Below, piece by piece: positions 44,681-55,266 of a DNA stretch of 64,000 bases (positions are counted from its first letter, which is position 1; each line of letters starts with the position of its first letter). Location: assembly GCF_030418125.1 (NCBI RefSeq), contig NZ_JAUHTR010000002.1, positions 248,001-312,000 of the forward strand, written 5' to 3'. The notes beneath the pieces are model-generated. The model saw only the letters and a program-made list of their open reading frames with translations. It was not told where the DNA came from and ran no database searches. The stretch comes from Fictibacillus fluitans. GTDB taxonomy: Bacteria; Bacillota; Bacilli; Bacillales; Fictibacillaceae. The translations under genes were made by a program, and so were the position numbers.

Positions 44681-45889
44681 ATGCGTTCATTCATAGAGTC
44701 TGTAACATCGGCGTTTCAGTCCTGCACATGTCCTTCACTTCACCATGAAATCAATATGAAGGAAATCCTGATCTCGGACGAAGCGGTGTACGGGAGAATG
44801 TCCGCTTTTATCAAGGAGCAGGGGTTTGAAAAAACCGTACTCGTTTGTGACGAAAATACGCTGAAAAGTGCAGGCAGCAAGGTGAAAGAGATACTGGAGT
44901 CCTCGGGGATTTCAGTTTCTCTGTCCCTCGTTCTGCCCAACCATCACGGAGACGCAGCGGCTGATGAAAAATCGCTCGTCCAAGTGCTGCTGGAAACACC
45001 AAAGGACACGGATGTGCTTGTGGCTGTGGGTTCCGGCACTCTTCATGACATTGTCCGGTTCGCTTCCCATCAGCGCCGTATTCCGTTTATTTCTTTTCCA
45101 ACCGCCGCTTCCGTTGACGGATTTACCTCCGCCGGGGCTCCCCTGATTGTGAGGGGGGAAAAGAAAACCATTCAGTGTACCGCTCCGGTTGCGCTGTTTG
45201 CCGACATTAATGTGTTAAAAGAGGCACCCCCAGCATTGGCCGCCGCAGGGTTTGGCGACATGCTTGGAAAAATAACCTCGCTTGCCGACTGGAAGGTATC
45301 CCGCTGGATGGCAAATGAACCGTACTGTCCGACAGGGGCTGCCCTGACAAAAGAGGCGCTGGAAAACTGCCTGTCCCACTTGGAGGATGTTGCTGCACAA
45401 TCCGAAAAGGGTCTGACTGTTTTGCTGGAATCGTTGATTATCTCCGGCCTTGTAATGCTTGTCCTGGATCATTCCCGGCCGGCATCAGGCGGGGAGCATC
45501 ATCTTTCCCATTACTGGGAGATGGATCTTTTAAAAAGAGACGCCCCACAGCTCTTGCATGGAGCGAAGGTGGGTGTGGCTTCTGCCCTTCTTACTTCAAT
45601 ATATAAAAGATTAATAGAAGAAATGAAAAGTGGCCAGGAACTGCCAGATCCGGAGAAAAACAGAAAGTTTAAGCTGCATCAACAAGAGATGGCCCAAAAC
45701 TATGGGGAACTGCCCAAAGAAAAACAAATGCAAGAGTGGCTGGTGAAAGTTGGGGGTCCAGCCACGATTGAAGAGCTCGGAATTACAGAGGAACTATTGG
45801 AAGAAGCTTTGCAGCATGCGCATACCATCAGAGACCGGTGGACCGGCTTGAAAATGAAAAACCAGCTCAGATTAACACCACAGCAGTAA
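44681..45889 (+). CDS. araM: glycerol-1-phosphate dehydrogenase AraM/EgsA
   Basis: A 402-residue iron-containing-alcohol-dehydrogenase-like protein of the AraM/EgsA group, with DVLVAVGSGTLHDIVRFAS near residue 108 and SFPTAASVDGFTSAGAP near 140. AraM makes sn-glycerol 1-phosphate from dihydroxyacetone phosphate. ATG 44681 follows AGGGGAGG. It is present in the ara operon as in B. subtilis, but the araL phosphatase is absent here. Confidence 0.88.
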   Translation: MRSFIESVTSAFQSCTCPSLHHEINMKEILISDEAVYGRMSAFIKEQGFEKTVLVCDENTLKSAGSKVKEILESSGISVSLSLVLPNHHGDAAADEKSLVQVLLETPKDTDVLVAVGSGTLHDIVRFASHQRRIPFISFPTAASVDGFTSAGAPLIVRGEKKTIQCTAPVALFADINVLKEAPPALAAAGFGDMLGKITSLADWKVSRWMANEPYCPTGAALTKEALENCLSHLEDVAAQSEKGLTVLLESLIISGLVMLVLDHSRPASGGEHHLSHYWEMDLLKRDAPQLLHGAKVGVASALLTSIYKRLIEEMKSGQELPDPEKNRKFKLHQQEMAQNYGELPKEKQMQEWLVKVGGPATIEELGITEELLEEALQHAHTIRDRWTGLKMKNQLRLTPQQ

Positions 45890-45915
45890 AAATCAGTTCA
45901 TACTGAGGGGGGTTA

Positions 45916-47220
45916 ATGATGAAGAGGAAGGTTTTGTGTGTTTTGGCTGTTTTGCTCGTGATTTCCCTTTTATCCGGTTGCAGCGTGAAGACCTCGGGTG
46001 ATCCCGCTGAATCGAAGACGACCACATTAACGTACTGGACGTTTAACGGACTTCACGAGGCATTATTTCAGGATGCTGCGAAGAAGTGGAACAAGATGCA
46101 TCCGGACCGGAAGATTAAATTAAATTCGGTGGTTTATCCTTATGGTCAGATGCATGACAATCTATCCATCTCTCTGATTGCCAACCAGGGTGTGCCTGAT
46201 TTGGTGGATATTGAACAGAAACGGTTCGCAACCATGGTCAAGGGCAACAAGATTCCTTTAGTGGATTTGACGTCATTGGTGGCAAAAGACCGCGACAAGT
46301 TCGTTGAATCACGGCTTACCATGTACAGCAAAAACGGAAAACTGTACGGTATTGGCACCCATGTAGGAACCACTGTGATGTACTACAACACGGAAGTTAT
46401 GAAAAAAGCGGGAGTGGACATCGACAAAATCCAAACATGGGAGGATTACGTAAACGCTGGCAAACAGGTGAAGAAAAAAACAGGCAAGCCAATCACCACG
46501 ATTGAAACGAAGGATCCGAATAACTTCCTGCCAATGATTATCCAGCAAAAGTCTGGTTTCTTTGACAAAAACGGCAAGCTCATCCTGAACAACAAAATCA
46601 ACGTAAAAACGCTCGAGTTTCTCAGGGATATGGTATATAAGGACAAAGTCGCCGTACCTACTCCTGGCGGAAACCATCATGCCGAAGAATACTACGGGTT
46701 CATGAATCAGGGAGGCGCCGCTTCTGTAATGATGCCGATTTGGTACATGGGGCGTTTTCTGGACTATATGCCGGACTTAAAAGGAAAAATTGCCATCCGT
46801 CCGATGCCCGCCTGGACAAAAGGCGGAGACCGGTCAGCGGGAATGGGCGGTACAGCCACTTCCATCCCGAAAGCATCCAAGAATATAGATCTCGCCAAAG
46901 ACTTCCTGCAATATGCCAAAGCTTCCAAGGAAGGCAACATCAAGCTTTGGACCGTTCTCGGCTTTGATCCGCTCAGATGGGATGTCTGGGACGATCCGGC
47001 TCTGCAAAAAGAAAATAAATATACCAACTACTTCACGAATGGAACCGGCCTGTTTAACACACTTCTTGAACTGAAGGATGAAATCAATCCTCTGTATATG
47101 ACGAAGGATTTCCCGGCTGTTTCCGATAAGCTGGCCACACAAATTTTATACAAGACCATTAAATTGAAGAACGAATCACCAAAGAAAGCACTTGATGATG
47201 CAGCCAGAGAACTCAAATAA
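45916..47220 (+). CDS. araN: arabinose/arabino-oligosaccharide-binding lipoprotein AraN
   Basis: A 434-residue solute-binding lipoprotein (signal MMKRKVLCVLAVLLVISLL with lipobox LSGC), matching AraN of B. subtilis in length. The mature domain starts LTYWTFNGLHEALFQDAAKK. It binds alpha-1,5-arabino-oligosaccharides outside the membrane. GAGGGGGG precedes a double ATG. Confidence 0.9.
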   Translation: MMKRKVLCVLAVLLVISLLSGCSVKTSGDPAESKTTTLTYWTFNGLHEALFQDAAKKWNKMHPDRKIKLNSVVYPYGQMHDNLSISLIANQGVPDLVDIEQKRFATMVKGNKIPLVDLTSLVAKDRDKFVESRLTMYSKNGKLYGIGTHVGTTVMYYNTEVMKKAGVDIDKIQTWEDYVNAGKQVKKKTGKPITTIETKDPNNFLPMIIQQKSGFFDKNGKLILNNKINVKTLEFLRDMVYKDKVAVPTPGGNHHAEEYYGFMNQGGAASVMMPIWYMGRFLDYMPDLKGKIAIRPMPAWTKGGDRSAGMGGTATSIPKASKNIDLAKDFLQYAKASKEGNIKLWTVLGFDPLRWDVWDDPALQKENKYTNYFTNGTGLFNTLLELKDEINPLYMTKDFPAVSDKLATQILYKTIKLKNESPKKALDDAARELK

Positions 47221-47269
47221 CCTGACTTCTTAAGATTTTTTAAGATGAAACTAAGCGAGGGGGATATTG

Positions 47270-48214
47270 ATGAAGGTGGTGCACAGCAATACCCAGCCTG
47301 TAACTCTTTCCAAGGAGAAGAAAAGAAGCTGGTTCTCCGGCATGCTGTATTCAAGAAAAGTGGCTCCTTATGTGTTTGTTGCTCCGTTTATTCTTTCTTT
47401 TTTAATCTTTTTTGCGTATCCGCTCGTCCAGACCTTTATTATGAGCTTTCAGGAGGTGCTGCCGGGTGAAACAACCTTTGTCGGGCTGGAGAATTACAGA
47501 AGGCTGAATAACCCGACGTTTTATACCGCTTTACTGAACACAATTCAATACACGTTCTGGACGCTTGTTGTCTTAATTCCGATTCCATTGGTGCTGGCCG
47601 TTCTATTAAACTCGCGGATGACGAGATTTAAGAACATTTTTAAATCAGCGCTTTTTATTCCGGTTCTTACTTCTACCATTATTGCCGGTATCGTGTTCCG
47701 TCTGATCTTTGGCGATATGGAGTCCGCGCTTGTGAACTCCTTTCTCATCAAGCTCGGATTGGACCCCGAGTTGTGGCTTTCAAACGAGAGCACAGGAATG
47801 TTTGTCATGGTGCTGCTTGCTTCATGGCGGTGGCTGGGTGTGAATATGCTTTATTTCCTTGCCGGGCTGCAGAACATTTCGAACGATTTGTATGAAGCGT
47901 CAGACATCGATGGAGCTTCCACCTTTCAGAAGTTTTTTCACATCACGCTGCCGAGCTTGAAGCCAGTTACGGTCTATGTGCTGACCATCAGCATTGTCGG
48001 CGGGTTCCGGATGTTTGAGGAAAGCTACGTCTTCTGGCAAAACTACTCTCCTGGCGATATCGGATTAACACTGGTGGGCTATATTTACCAGCAGGGGCTG
48101 GCCTACAACAATATGGGACTTGGCGCTGCCATCGGAATCGTTCTGCTTGTCATTATCCTGCTTGTAAGCGTTATCTCACTTAAACTTTCCGGTTCATTTA
48201 AGGAGGAACATTGA
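47270..48214 (+). CDS. araP: arabinose/arabino-oligosaccharide ABC permease AraP
   Basis: A 314-residue MalF-type permease with six helices and an EAA loop DLYEASDIDGASTFQKF. ATG 47270 is preferred to TTG 47267. It pairs with AraQ and ends two bases before it. Confidence 0.9.
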   Translation: MKVVHSNTQPVTLSKEKKRSWFSGMLYSRKVAPYVFVAPFILSFLIFFAYPLVQTFIMSFQEVLPGETTFVGLENYRRLNNPTFYTALLNTIQYTFWTLVVLIPIPLVLAVLLNSRMTRFKNIFKSALFIPVLTSTIIAGIVFRLIFGDMESALVNSFLIKLGLDPELWLSNESTGMFVMVLLASWRWLGVNMLYFLAGLQNISNDLYEASDIDGASTFQKFFHITLPSLKPVTVYVLTISIVGGFRMFEESYVFWQNYSPGDIGLTLVGYIYQQGLAYNNMGLGAAIGIVLLVIILLVSVISLKLSGSFKEEH

Positions 48215-48215
48215 G

Positions 48216-49058
48216 ATGAACAGAAAACAGAACACAGCACTTTCAAAAGTATCGGTCAATGCGCTTTTTATCCTTTTGTGTGTCGTTACGCTGTTTCCGC
48301 TGTTCTGCCTTGTTCTTGCTTCACTCAAGCCTTCCACAGAGCTCTTGCGGTTTGGCTTGAATTTGAAGCTGGATTTTCAGGTGATGAGTCTTAAAAACTA
48401 TGCCTTTCTGTTTCAGGGAGGAAGCATCTACTTCGAGTGGTTTAAAAACAGTCTGCTGCTCCTTGTGATTACAACCGCCCTTACGCTGTTTTTCTCTTCG
48501 ATGGTCGGATACGGGCTCGCTGTCTATTCATTTAAAGGAAAAAACGTACTCTTTCTTCTCGTTCTTTTTATCATGATGGTGCCTATTGAGATTATGATGC
48601 TGCCGCTTTTCAAGATGACGGTAGCGTTAAGGATCGTTGATTCGTACACCGGGGTGATTCTGCCCTTTATCGTGGCACCTGTCGCCGTGTTCTTTTTCCG
48701 GCAATACGCGCTTGGCCTGCCAAAGGCGCTTTTGGAATCGGCGAGGGTGGATGGCTGTACTGAGTTTGGCATATTCCTCAGGATCATGATGCCGCTGATG
48801 AAGCCGGCATTCGGGGCTATGGCCATTTTGCAGGCCATGGGAAGCTGGAATAACTTTCTCTGGCCGCTCATTGTGCTCCGTTCCAAAGAGATGTTTACGC
48901 TGCCGATCGGCTTCGCTTCACTTCTGAGCCCGTACGGAAATAACTACGACATGCTTATTTCCGGAGCCGTACTCGCGGTTATACCGATTATCATCATCTT
49001 TTTGTTCTTCCAAAAGTATTTTATCTCCGGCTTAACCTCCGGAGGAATCAAGGGATAG
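48216..49058 (+). CDS. araQ: arabinose/arabino-oligosaccharide ABC permease AraQ
   Basis: A 280-residue MalG-type permease with six helices and an EAA loop ALLESARVDGCTEFGIF. AAGGAGG precedes the ATG. With AraN and AraP it forms an importer without its own ATPase. Confidence 0.9.
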   Translation: MNRKQNTALSKVSVNALFILLCVVTLFPLFCLVLASLKPSTELLRFGLNLKLDFQVMSLKNYAFLFQGGSIYFEWFKNSLLLLVITTALTLFFSSMVGYGLAVYSFKGKNVLFLLVLFIMMVPIEIMMLPLFKMTVALRIVDSYTGVILPFIVAPVAVFFFRQYALGLPKALLESARVDGCTEFGIFLRIMMPLMKPAFGAMAILQAMGSWNNFLWPLIVLRSKEMFTLPIGFASLLSPYGNNYDMLISGAVLAVIPIIIIFLFFQKYFISGLTSGGIKG

Positions 49059-49075
49059 AGAGGGGAGAGGCAGGT

Positions 49076-49687
49076 ATGAAATGGACGGTACATGATATCG
49101 TGCGGCTGTTTTTGTTAAATACGCTGTGGCTGATTTGCTCACTGCCCATCGTCACGGTTTTCCCGGCAACGGCTGCCCTGTTTGGTGTTCTCCGGGACTG
49201 GAGGCTTCAAAAGGAGCCTCCCCTGGTGAGCGGGTTTTGGTCGCATTTCAAGGAAAACCTGAAGCAGAGTTTGCTCATTGGCTGGGGATTGGTGCTGTGG
49301 GTTTCGGCGCTGCTGCTTAACGTAAACATTATTCTGCAGCTCGGCACGGTATTCCGCTGGATGCTGCTGCCGGTTACGGTGGCATTGCTTCTTGGTGCTG
49401 TCTTTGTCCTGCTTCTCTCTTTTCCTTTTATGGTGCATTACGAACTGGATCTAAAAAGCATGATCAAAAACGCTCTGTATTTCGTTGTTATTCAGCCGCA
49501 CGCCGCGTTTTTTTGCCTGCTTCTTTTTTCACTCTCGACAGGCATCATCATCACAATGCCATTCTTTCTTTTTATCATCATCAGTCCTACAGCTTGGCTC
49601 ATGTACCGGGTATGTGACCAGTCGTTTCAAAAAATCGAGAACATCAAAGGCACGGCCAAAAAGATGTCTTCCATGACCGGACAGTAA
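49076..49687 (+). CDS. DUF624 (YesL-type) membrane protein
   Basis: A 203-residue protein with five or so helices and the DUF624 opening [20 protein letters not shown] followed by ALFGVLRDW. YesL-type proteins are common in operons for plant polysaccharide use but have no known reaction. It lies between araQ and a second sugar importer. Confidence 0.87.
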   Translation: MKWTVHDIVRLFLLNTLWLICSLPIVTVFPATAALFGVLRDWRLQKEPPLVSGFWSHFKENLKQSLLIGWGLVLWVSALLLNVNIILQLGTVFRWMLLPVTVALLLGAVFVLLLSFPFMVHYELDLKSMIKNALYFVVIQPHAAFFCLLLFSLSTGIIITMPFFLFIIISPTAWLMYRVCDQSFQKIENIKGTAKKMSSMTGQ

Positions 49688-49715
49688 TATTTCAGACTTC
49701 AAAGGAGATATTTCA

Positions 49716-50798
49716 ATGAGAAAAATCCTTTCTGTCATTCTGCTGCTTACGATAGTAACAGTGCTTTCCGCATGCGGTATAAAAAAAGCAGAAAGCACAA
49801 ACAGCGGCTATGTGGGTATTTCCATGCCAACAAAGTCGTCGGAGCGGTGGGTCAATGACGGTGAAAATATGAAAAAGCAATTTACGAAGCTTGGGTATAA
49901 AACCGACCTGCAGTATGCGGAGGATGTGGTTGAAAACCAGGCCGCACAGCTCGAAAACATGATGACCAAGGGAGTCGACGTCATCGTCGTTGCCCCCATC
50001 GATGGAACGGCGGCTCTGACCAATGTGCTTGAACGGGCTCACCGCGAAGGCATCAAGATCATTTCGTATGACCGCTTGATTTTCAACACCGATTATATCG
50101 ATTACTACGCCACTTTAGATAACTTTAAGGTAGGCGTTCTTCAAGGAAAGTATATTGAAAAGAAGCTCGGACTGAAGAAGAAAAAAGGTCCGTTTAACAT
50201 CGAACTGTTTGCCGGCTCGCCGGATGACAATAACGCGTATTTCTTTTTCGAGGGGGCCATGAGCATCCTCAAGCCCTATATCAAGGAAGGCAAGCTGAAA
50301 ATCCAGAGCGGGCAGGACAAATTCAATCAGGGAGCCACGCTCAGATGGGATGGTTCGCTTGCCCAGTCCCGGATGGATAACCTGCTCAGTGCCCACTATT
50401 CCAATAAAAAGCTGGATGCGGTGCTGTCACCTTATGACGGGATCTCCATAGGGATCATCTCCTCTTTGAGGGGAGTGGGGTACGGAAAGCCGGACAAGCC
50501 GCTGCCGGTTATCACCGGACAGGATGCGGAACTCGCCTCTGTCAAATCCATCCTCAAACATCAGCAGACGCAAACCATTTTTAAGGATACAAGAAAACTG
50601 GCCGAACAGGCCGTCAACATGTCTGCGGCCCTGCTGCATGGCAAAAAAGCGGAAGTCAATGATACGAAAACGTACGATAACGGCAAAAAGGTTGTTCCTG
50701 CCTACCTGCTGCAGCCGGTTTCGGTGGATGCAGACAATGTGGAAGATGTGCTCGTCAAAAGTGGCTATTATACGAAAGAACAGCTTGGAATCAACTAG
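49716..50798 (+). CDS. sugar-binding lipoprotein, ChvE/XylF type
   Basis: A 360-residue periplasmic-binding-protein 4 type lipoprotein (signal [17 protein letters not shown], lipobox LSAC). The ribose/xylose-type binding core has [20 protein letters not shown] and [16 protein letters not shown]. It resembles ChvE and XylF, which bind arabinose, xylose or glucose. It is the first gene of a three-gene importer that follows araNPQ. Start ATG 49716 after AAAGGAGA. Confidence 0.88.
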   Translation: MRKILSVILLLTIVTVLSACGIKKAESTNSGYVGISMPTKSSERWVNDGENMKKQFTKLGYKTDLQYAEDVVENQAAQLENMMTKGVDVIVVAPIDGTAALTNVLERAHREGIKIISYDRLIFNTDYIDYYATLDNFKVGVLQGKYIEKKLGLKKKKGPFNIELFAGSPDDNNAYFFFEGAMSILKPYIKEGKLKIQSGQDKFNQGATLRWDGSLAQSRMDNLLSAHYSNKKLDAVLSPYDGISIGIISSLRGVGYGKPDKPLPVITGQDAELASVKSILKHQQTQTIFKDTRKLAEQAVNMSAALLHGKKAEVNDTKTYDNGKKVVPAYLLQPVSVDADNVEDVLVKSGYYTKEQLGIN

Positions 50799-50820
50799 CA
50801 GCGGGGAGGTTTTGAGAACC

Positions 50821-52395
50821 ATGTCTGACATCATATTGGAAATGAAAAGCATCACCAAGGAGTTTCCTGGCGTTAAAGCGCTGGACAATGTTTCCCTGAA
50901 GGTAAAAGAAGGAGAAATTCATGCGCTTTGCGGGGAAAACGGCGCGGGTAAATCGACGCTCATGAAGGTGCTGAGCGGCGTGTATCCCCACGGCACCTAC
51001 TCAGGAGAAATACTGTTCAACGGAAGTTCGTGTGCCTTCAAAACCATCAAGGACAGTGAACAGCTCGGAATCGTCATCATCCATCAGGAGCTGGCGCTTG
51101 TTCCGTACCTGTCGATCGCTGAAAATATTTTTCTCGGAAACGAGCAGTCACGAAGGGGGATCATCAATTGGCATCAGACCACAATGAAAACAAAAGAATT
51201 GCTGGCAAAGGTGGGATTGAAGGAAAATCCTGATACAAAGGTTGGCGACATCGGTGTTGGAAAGCAGCAGCTTGTTGAAATTGCCAAGGCGTTTTCCAAG
51301 AATGTTAAGCTGCTCATTCTGGACGAACCGACCGCTTCGCTCAATGAAAGGGACAGTGAAAATTTGCTGCAGCTGATGCTGGAGTTTAAAAAGCAGGGCA
51401 TCTCCTCCATCGTCATCTCCCATAAGCTGAACGAAATTGAAAAGGTTGCCGATTCAATTACAATCCTGAGGGACGGACAGTCCATTGAAACGCTGTCGAT
51501 GAAGGACTCACAGGTGAATGAAGACCGGATCATTAAAGGAATGGTCGGGCGTGATCTGACACATCGTTATCCTGACCGCTCCCCGAACATTCACCAGACG
51601 ATCTTCGAGGTGAAAAAGTGGAATGTGTATCACCCTCTTCACACCCATCGCAAAGTGATTGATGAAGTGGATCTTCACGTCCGAAGCGGCGAGATCGTAG
51701 GCATTGCCGGCTTGATGGGAGCCGGGCGAACGGAGCTGGCGATGAGCCTTTTCGGAAGATGCTACGGCAAGAAAATCACCGGCCAAACCTTCCTGAGAGG
51801 GGAGGAAGTGGTGCTTGATGGTGTGGACCGGGCGATCGGCCATGGCCTTGCCTATGTTTCCGAGGACAGAAAAGACAGCGGCCTGATTCTGATGGAGGAT
51901 ATTAAAACAAATATCACGCTCGCCAGCCTGAAGCAAATCTGCAGCCGGCTGGTGGTGAACAAAAACAAAGAGGTGCAGGTGGCCGAGGAATACCGAAGGA
52001 AGCTGAACATTAAAACACCGAGCGTCCACCAAAAGGCAGGACTTTTAAGCGGAGGGAATCAGCAGAAGATCGTACTGAGCAAATGGATTCTTTCCAATCC
52101 GGACCTCTTGATCCTCGATGAACCGACAAGGGGAATTGATGTGGGCGCAAAGTATGAAATCTATACGATCATAGATGAACTCGCCCGGCAAGGAAAAGGA
52201 ATTCTCATGATTTCTTCAGAACTGCCGGAGCTGCTTGGCATGTGCGACCGGATCTATTGTATGAACGAAGGCCGGATCACAGGCGAAGTCACGCGCGAAG
52301 AAGCCAGCCAGGAAGTACTGATGAGATACATGACAAAACGTAAGGAGAGTGACCACCATGCAAAGTCAGCTGGAATTACCGCAAAAGCAAGATAA
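50821..52395 (+). CDS. gguA: sugar ABC transporter double ATPase, GguA/MmsA type
   Basis: A 524-residue duplicated ATPase. The first half has Walker A GENGAGKS near residue 40, signature [14 protein letters not shown] and Walker [12 protein letters not shown]. The second half has the signature [14 protein letters not shown] and [14 protein letters not shown]; its Walker A is degenerate (GLMGAGRTE), as is normal for this family. ATG 50821 follows GGGGAGG; longer readings upstream overlap the binding-protein gene and are not real. It overlaps the permease start by 38 bases. Confidence 0.92.
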   Translation: MSDIILEMKSITKEFPGVKALDNVSLKVKEGEIHALCGENGAGKSTLMKVLSGVYPHGTYSGEILFNGSSCAFKTIKDSEQLGIVIIHQELALVPYLSIAENIFLGNEQSRRGIINWHQTTMKTKELLAKVGLKENPDTKVGDIGVGKQQLVEIAKAFSKNVKLLILDEPTASLNERDSENLLQLMLEFKKQGISSIVISHKLNEIEKVADSITILRDGQSIETLSMKDSQVNEDRIIKGMVGRDLTHRYPDRSPNIHQTIFEVKKWNVYHPLHTHRKVIDEVDLHVRSGEIVGIAGLMGAGRTELAMSLFGRCYGKKITGQTFLRGEEVVLDGVDRAIGHGLAYVSEDRKDSGLILMEDIKTNITLASLKQICSRLVVNKNKEVQVAEEYRRKLNIKTPSVHQKAGLLSGGNQQKIVLSKWILSNPDLLILDEPTRGIDVGAKYEIYTIIDELARQGKGILMISSELPELLGMCDRIYCMNEGRITGEVTREEASQEVLMRYMTKRKESDHHAKSAGITAKAR

Positions 52396-53566
52396 TCACC
52401 AAGAGCTTTCCGTAGGACAGGTAATCAGGAAAAACATGCGGCAGTACACGATGATCATTACCTTGATTGTCATCATGCTTCTTTTTCAACTGTTAACCGA
52501 TGGCCTGCTGCTCAAGCCGCTTAACATCACCAATCTTATTCTGCAAAACGCTCATATTCTTGTGCTTGCCATCGGAATGGTCCTCGTCATCATTACCGGT
52601 CACATCGACTTGTCCGTTGGTTCGGTCGCTGCCTTTGTGGGTGCCGTTTCAGGGATTATGATCATTAACCATAACGTTCCTACCTTCCTGGCCATTATCA
52701 TTTCTCTGCTGCTCGGAGCGGCAATCGGCGCGTGGCAGGGATTCTGGGTCGCCTATGTGAAGATTCCGGCCTTTATCGTCACCCTGGCCGGCATGCTGAT
52801 CTTCCGCGGGCTGACGATGGTCGCCCTGGAAGGGAAATCCATCGCACCATATCCCGATGGCTTTCAAGCCATGAGCGCAGGCTTTATTCCCGATTGGCTC
52901 GGCGGTGGTTCACTGCACGTGACCACAATGGTCATTGGATTTGTGTTAGCTCTTCTTTATGTTTTCAATGAGTGGAAAGCCAGGAAGAATCAAATTTCCT
53001 ATGGCTTTGACTTACAGCCGGTAGGCTTATTCATCGCCAAGCTTGCCGTCATTTTTATCGTGCTGAATCTGTTTGCCTACGTTCTCGCCACCTATGAAGG
53101 CATTCCGAACATCCTTGTCATTCTCGGTGTCCTTGTTCTCCTTTACAGTTTTGTTACCAATCAGACGACAGCGGGCCGCCATATTTATGCGATCGGCGGA
53201 AACGAGAAGGCCGCACAGCTGTCCGGGATCAAAACAAAGAAGGTTACCTTTTGGGTATTCGTCAACATGGGCGTTCTGTCTGCGCTTTCCGGATTGTTGT
53301 TTGCTGCCCGTCTGAACGCAGCTACCCCTAAAGCAGGAAACTTGTTCGAGCTGGATGCGATTGCCGCCTGCTTCATCGGCGGCGCTTCAGCCTACGGCGG
53401 AATCGGAACCGTTGCGGGAGCCATTATCGGCGGCCTGGTTATGGGAATCATGAACAACGGCATGTCCCTCCTTGGCGTTGGCATCGACTGGCAGCAGGGC
53501 ATCAAGGGCTTTGTCCTTCTAGCTGCGGTAGCGTTGGATATCTACAATAAAAATAAAGCCGCTTGA
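52358..53566 (+). CDS. gguB: sugar ABC transporter permease, GguB/MmsB type
   Basis: A 402-residue permease with about ten helices and the family motif [16 protein letters not shown] near residue 79. ATG 52358 is preferred (AAGGAGA nine bases before) over GTG 52349. It completes the ChvE-GguA-GguB-type monosaccharide importer. A strong terminator follows and closes the arabinose block. Confidence 0.9.
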   Translation: MQSQLELPQKQDNHQELSVGQVIRKNMRQYTMIITLIVIMLLFQLLTDGLLLKPLNITNLILQNAHILVLAIGMVLVIITGHIDLSVGSVAAFVGAVSGIMIINHNVPTFLAIIISLLLGAAIGAWQGFWVAYVKIPAFIVTLAGMLIFRGLTMVALEGKSIAPYPDGFQAMSAGFIPDWLGGGSLHVTTMVIGFVLALLYVFNEWKARKNQISYGFDLQPVGLFIAKLAVIFIVLNLFAYVLATYEGIPNILVILGVLVLLYSFVTNQTTAGRHIYAIGGNEKAAQLSGIKTKKVTFWVFVNMGVLSALSGLLFAARLNAATPKAGNLFELDAIAACFIGGASAYGGIGTVAGAIIGGLVMGIMNNGMSLLGVGIDWQQGIKGFVLLAAVALDIYNKNKAA

Positions 53567-53583
53567 TTAGCGGAAATGTCTGG

Positions 53584-53615
53584 CCCCTCTTCAGAAAAAT
53601 GGAGAGGGGTTTTTT
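53584..53615 (+). terminator. terminator of the arabinose operon
   Basis: CCCCTCT pairs with AGAGGGG and is followed by TTTTTT. Confidence 0.9.
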
Positions 53616-53784
53616 GTGTGACTACTAAAATAAATAGGGTGGTATTTATTAATACTACTATAGTGTAAGGTATGAAAAATGAGGTATAGCGACCAAACTG
53701 ATTATAGAAGCAGGGAAGCTTAAAGGGCAGTCAGTCAGGGTAATGTTTGAAAGCTGGTAAGTCATTCTATGGGAAGTGTGAATT

Positions 53785-54354
53785 ATGAATATTGAATCAG
53801 TAATCAAAATGTCCGCGGCCATTGAATTGGCTGCGGCTGCCCATCAATCACAGGTCCGAAAAGGAAACGGGAAGCCCTATATCTCTCATCCCTATACGGT
53901 CGGTATGCTGCTGATGGATGCGGGGTGTCATGAGGATGTGGTGATCGCCGGCATTTTGCATGATGTGATTGAAGATACAAGCTATTCTGCAACTGATATT
54001 GAAATAAAGTTTGGAAAGAACGTGCTTCAATTGGTCCAGGGAAGCTCGGAGCCGAATAAATCAGCATCGTGGGAAGAAAGAAAACAGCATACCATCTCCT
54101 TCATTGAGAAGGAAGCAACCGTGGAGGTCTGCCAAATTGCATGTGCTGATAAGCTGCACAATGTGCTGTCGCTGAAACAGGACATGGAGGTACAAGGTGA
54201 CGCTGTCTGGGATCATTTTAAGAGAGGAAGGGATCAGCAGAAGTGGTATTACCGATCATTGGTGCAAGCACTGCGTAAAAAAGTCGGCGGCTTTTCGTTG
54301 TTTATTCAGTTGGAAAGGGAAGTTGAAGGAATGTTTGGTTTACAGAGTTCATAG
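53785..54354 (+). CDS. HD-domain phosphohydrolase, (p)ppGpp-hydrolase-like
   Basis: A 189-residue HD-domain protein of the RelA/SpoT-hydrolase (MESH1-like) type. Motifs are HPYTVGMLL, AGILHDVIEDT (HD pair near residues 59-60) and CADKLHNVLSL. No synthetase domain is present. Such small proteins may hydrolyse (p)ppGpp or related nucleotides. Ribosome binding is weak (GGGAAGTG), so the exact start is uncertain. It stands alone. Confidence 0.83.
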   Translation: MNIESVIKMSAAIELAAAAHQSQVRKGNGKPYISHPYTVGMLLMDAGCHEDVVIAGILHDVIEDTSYSATDIEIKFGKNVLQLVQGSSEPNKSASWEERKQHTISFIEKEATVEVCQIACADKLHNVLSLKQDMEVQGDAVWDHFKRGRDQQKWYYRSLVQALRKKVGGFSLFIQLEREVEGMFGLQSS

Positions 54355-54432
54355 GTCCTTTTACTTACCATGCGCTTGTTTCTGGTAACTAAACAAAAAT
54401 ATACAAATTAAAACTTTTTCTGACAATTATTA

Positions 54433-54530
54433 TGCTATAATACAGGAACGAAACCGATTTAGCCGGTTACCAACCTAAATTATTATATGACAAAACAAAA
54501 ACCACCCTCATGAAGAAGGTGGTACTTTTG
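54433..54530 (+). ncRNA. possible small RNA or leader upstream of the acetyltransferase gene
   Basis: An extended -10 box TGCTATAAT (54433-54441) is followed about 60 bases later by a hairpin, ACCACC (54501-54506) with GGTGGT (54518-54523), then ACTTTTG. The next gene begins at 54613. It may be a short transcript or a terminated leader. No small frame with a ribosome binding site was found inside. Confidence 0.3.
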
Positions 54531-54612
54531 CTGTGAACTAACCCTTTGTACCTACACTAACGTTTAAAGATGAAAACATACAGTAAATCTATTATTCAAA
54601 AGGGGGGGCATT

Positions 54613-55215
54613 ATGCCGATAAAGAATAGGGATGATTATAAGATTTACCTGGAAGCCGATTTGATAGCAAGAAAGCTGGACCGATGGAAATACAGCTACC
54701 GGGTGATGCATCCAGAATTGTATTTTCAACGATTGTTAAGAAAATCGGAGTACTTAAAAACAAAAAAATTTAACAGCAGATTTTCCATGCTGAGATATAA
54801 CCTTTCTTTGAGAAAACTAAAAAAAGTCGGAGCACGTCTTGGAATATCCATTCATCCTGGATCCATTGGACCGGGTTTGAAGATTCCTCATTGCGGCTCT
54901 GTTATTGTAAATAAAAAGGCGAGAATAGGGAAAAATTGTGAAATTCATTCCGGTGTAAACATTGGCATGCACAAGGGTGGGGTGCCTGACATTGGAAATA
55001 ATGTATACATAGCGCCCGGCGCCAAATTATTTGGAGGAATCAAAATAGGAAATAATGTTTCTATTGGCGCAAATTCCGTTGTCACAAAAGATGTTCCTGA
55101 TAATGTGACAGTAGTGGGAATACCTGCAAAGATCATTTCCGAAAACTCCAAATCACAAGTAAGAAGAGCGTACGATATGGTGAAAAAATCACGTTTACAT
55201 CAGGTGGCAAAATAA
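54613..55215 (+). CDS. hexapeptide-repeat O-acetyltransferase (serine acetyltransferase-like)
   Basis: A 200-residue left-handed beta-helix acetyltransferase. The C-terminal half has hexapeptide repeats (VIVNKKARIGKNCEIHSGVN, PDIGNNVYIAPGAKLFG) and the conserved catalytic His region NIGMHKGGV. It resembles SAT-type and capsule O-acetyltransferases. It is immediately before a TagF-like polymerase and probably acetylates the same cell-surface polymer. GGGGGG precedes the ATG. Confidence 0.85.
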   Translation: MPIKNRDDYKIYLEADLIARKLDRWKYSYRVMHPELYFQRLLRKSEYLKTKKFNSRFSMLRYNLSLRKLKKVGARLGISIHPGSIGPGLKIPHCGSVIVNKKARIGKNCEIHSGVNIGMHKGGVPDIGNNVYIAPGAKLFGGIKIGNNVSIGANSVVTKDVPDNVTVVGIPAKIISENSKSQVRRAYDMVKKSRLHQVAK

Positions 55216-55266
55216 GCAGGCAGGAGCTGAGACACGTCAAGAGAAGAGGCAATAAAGGGAGAAAAT

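Noticed and set aside
50524-50820. N-terminal extension of the GguA-type ATPase
   Set aside because: The upstream part is out-of-frame translation of the binding-protein gene; the family N-terminus begins at 50821 behind GGGGAGG.
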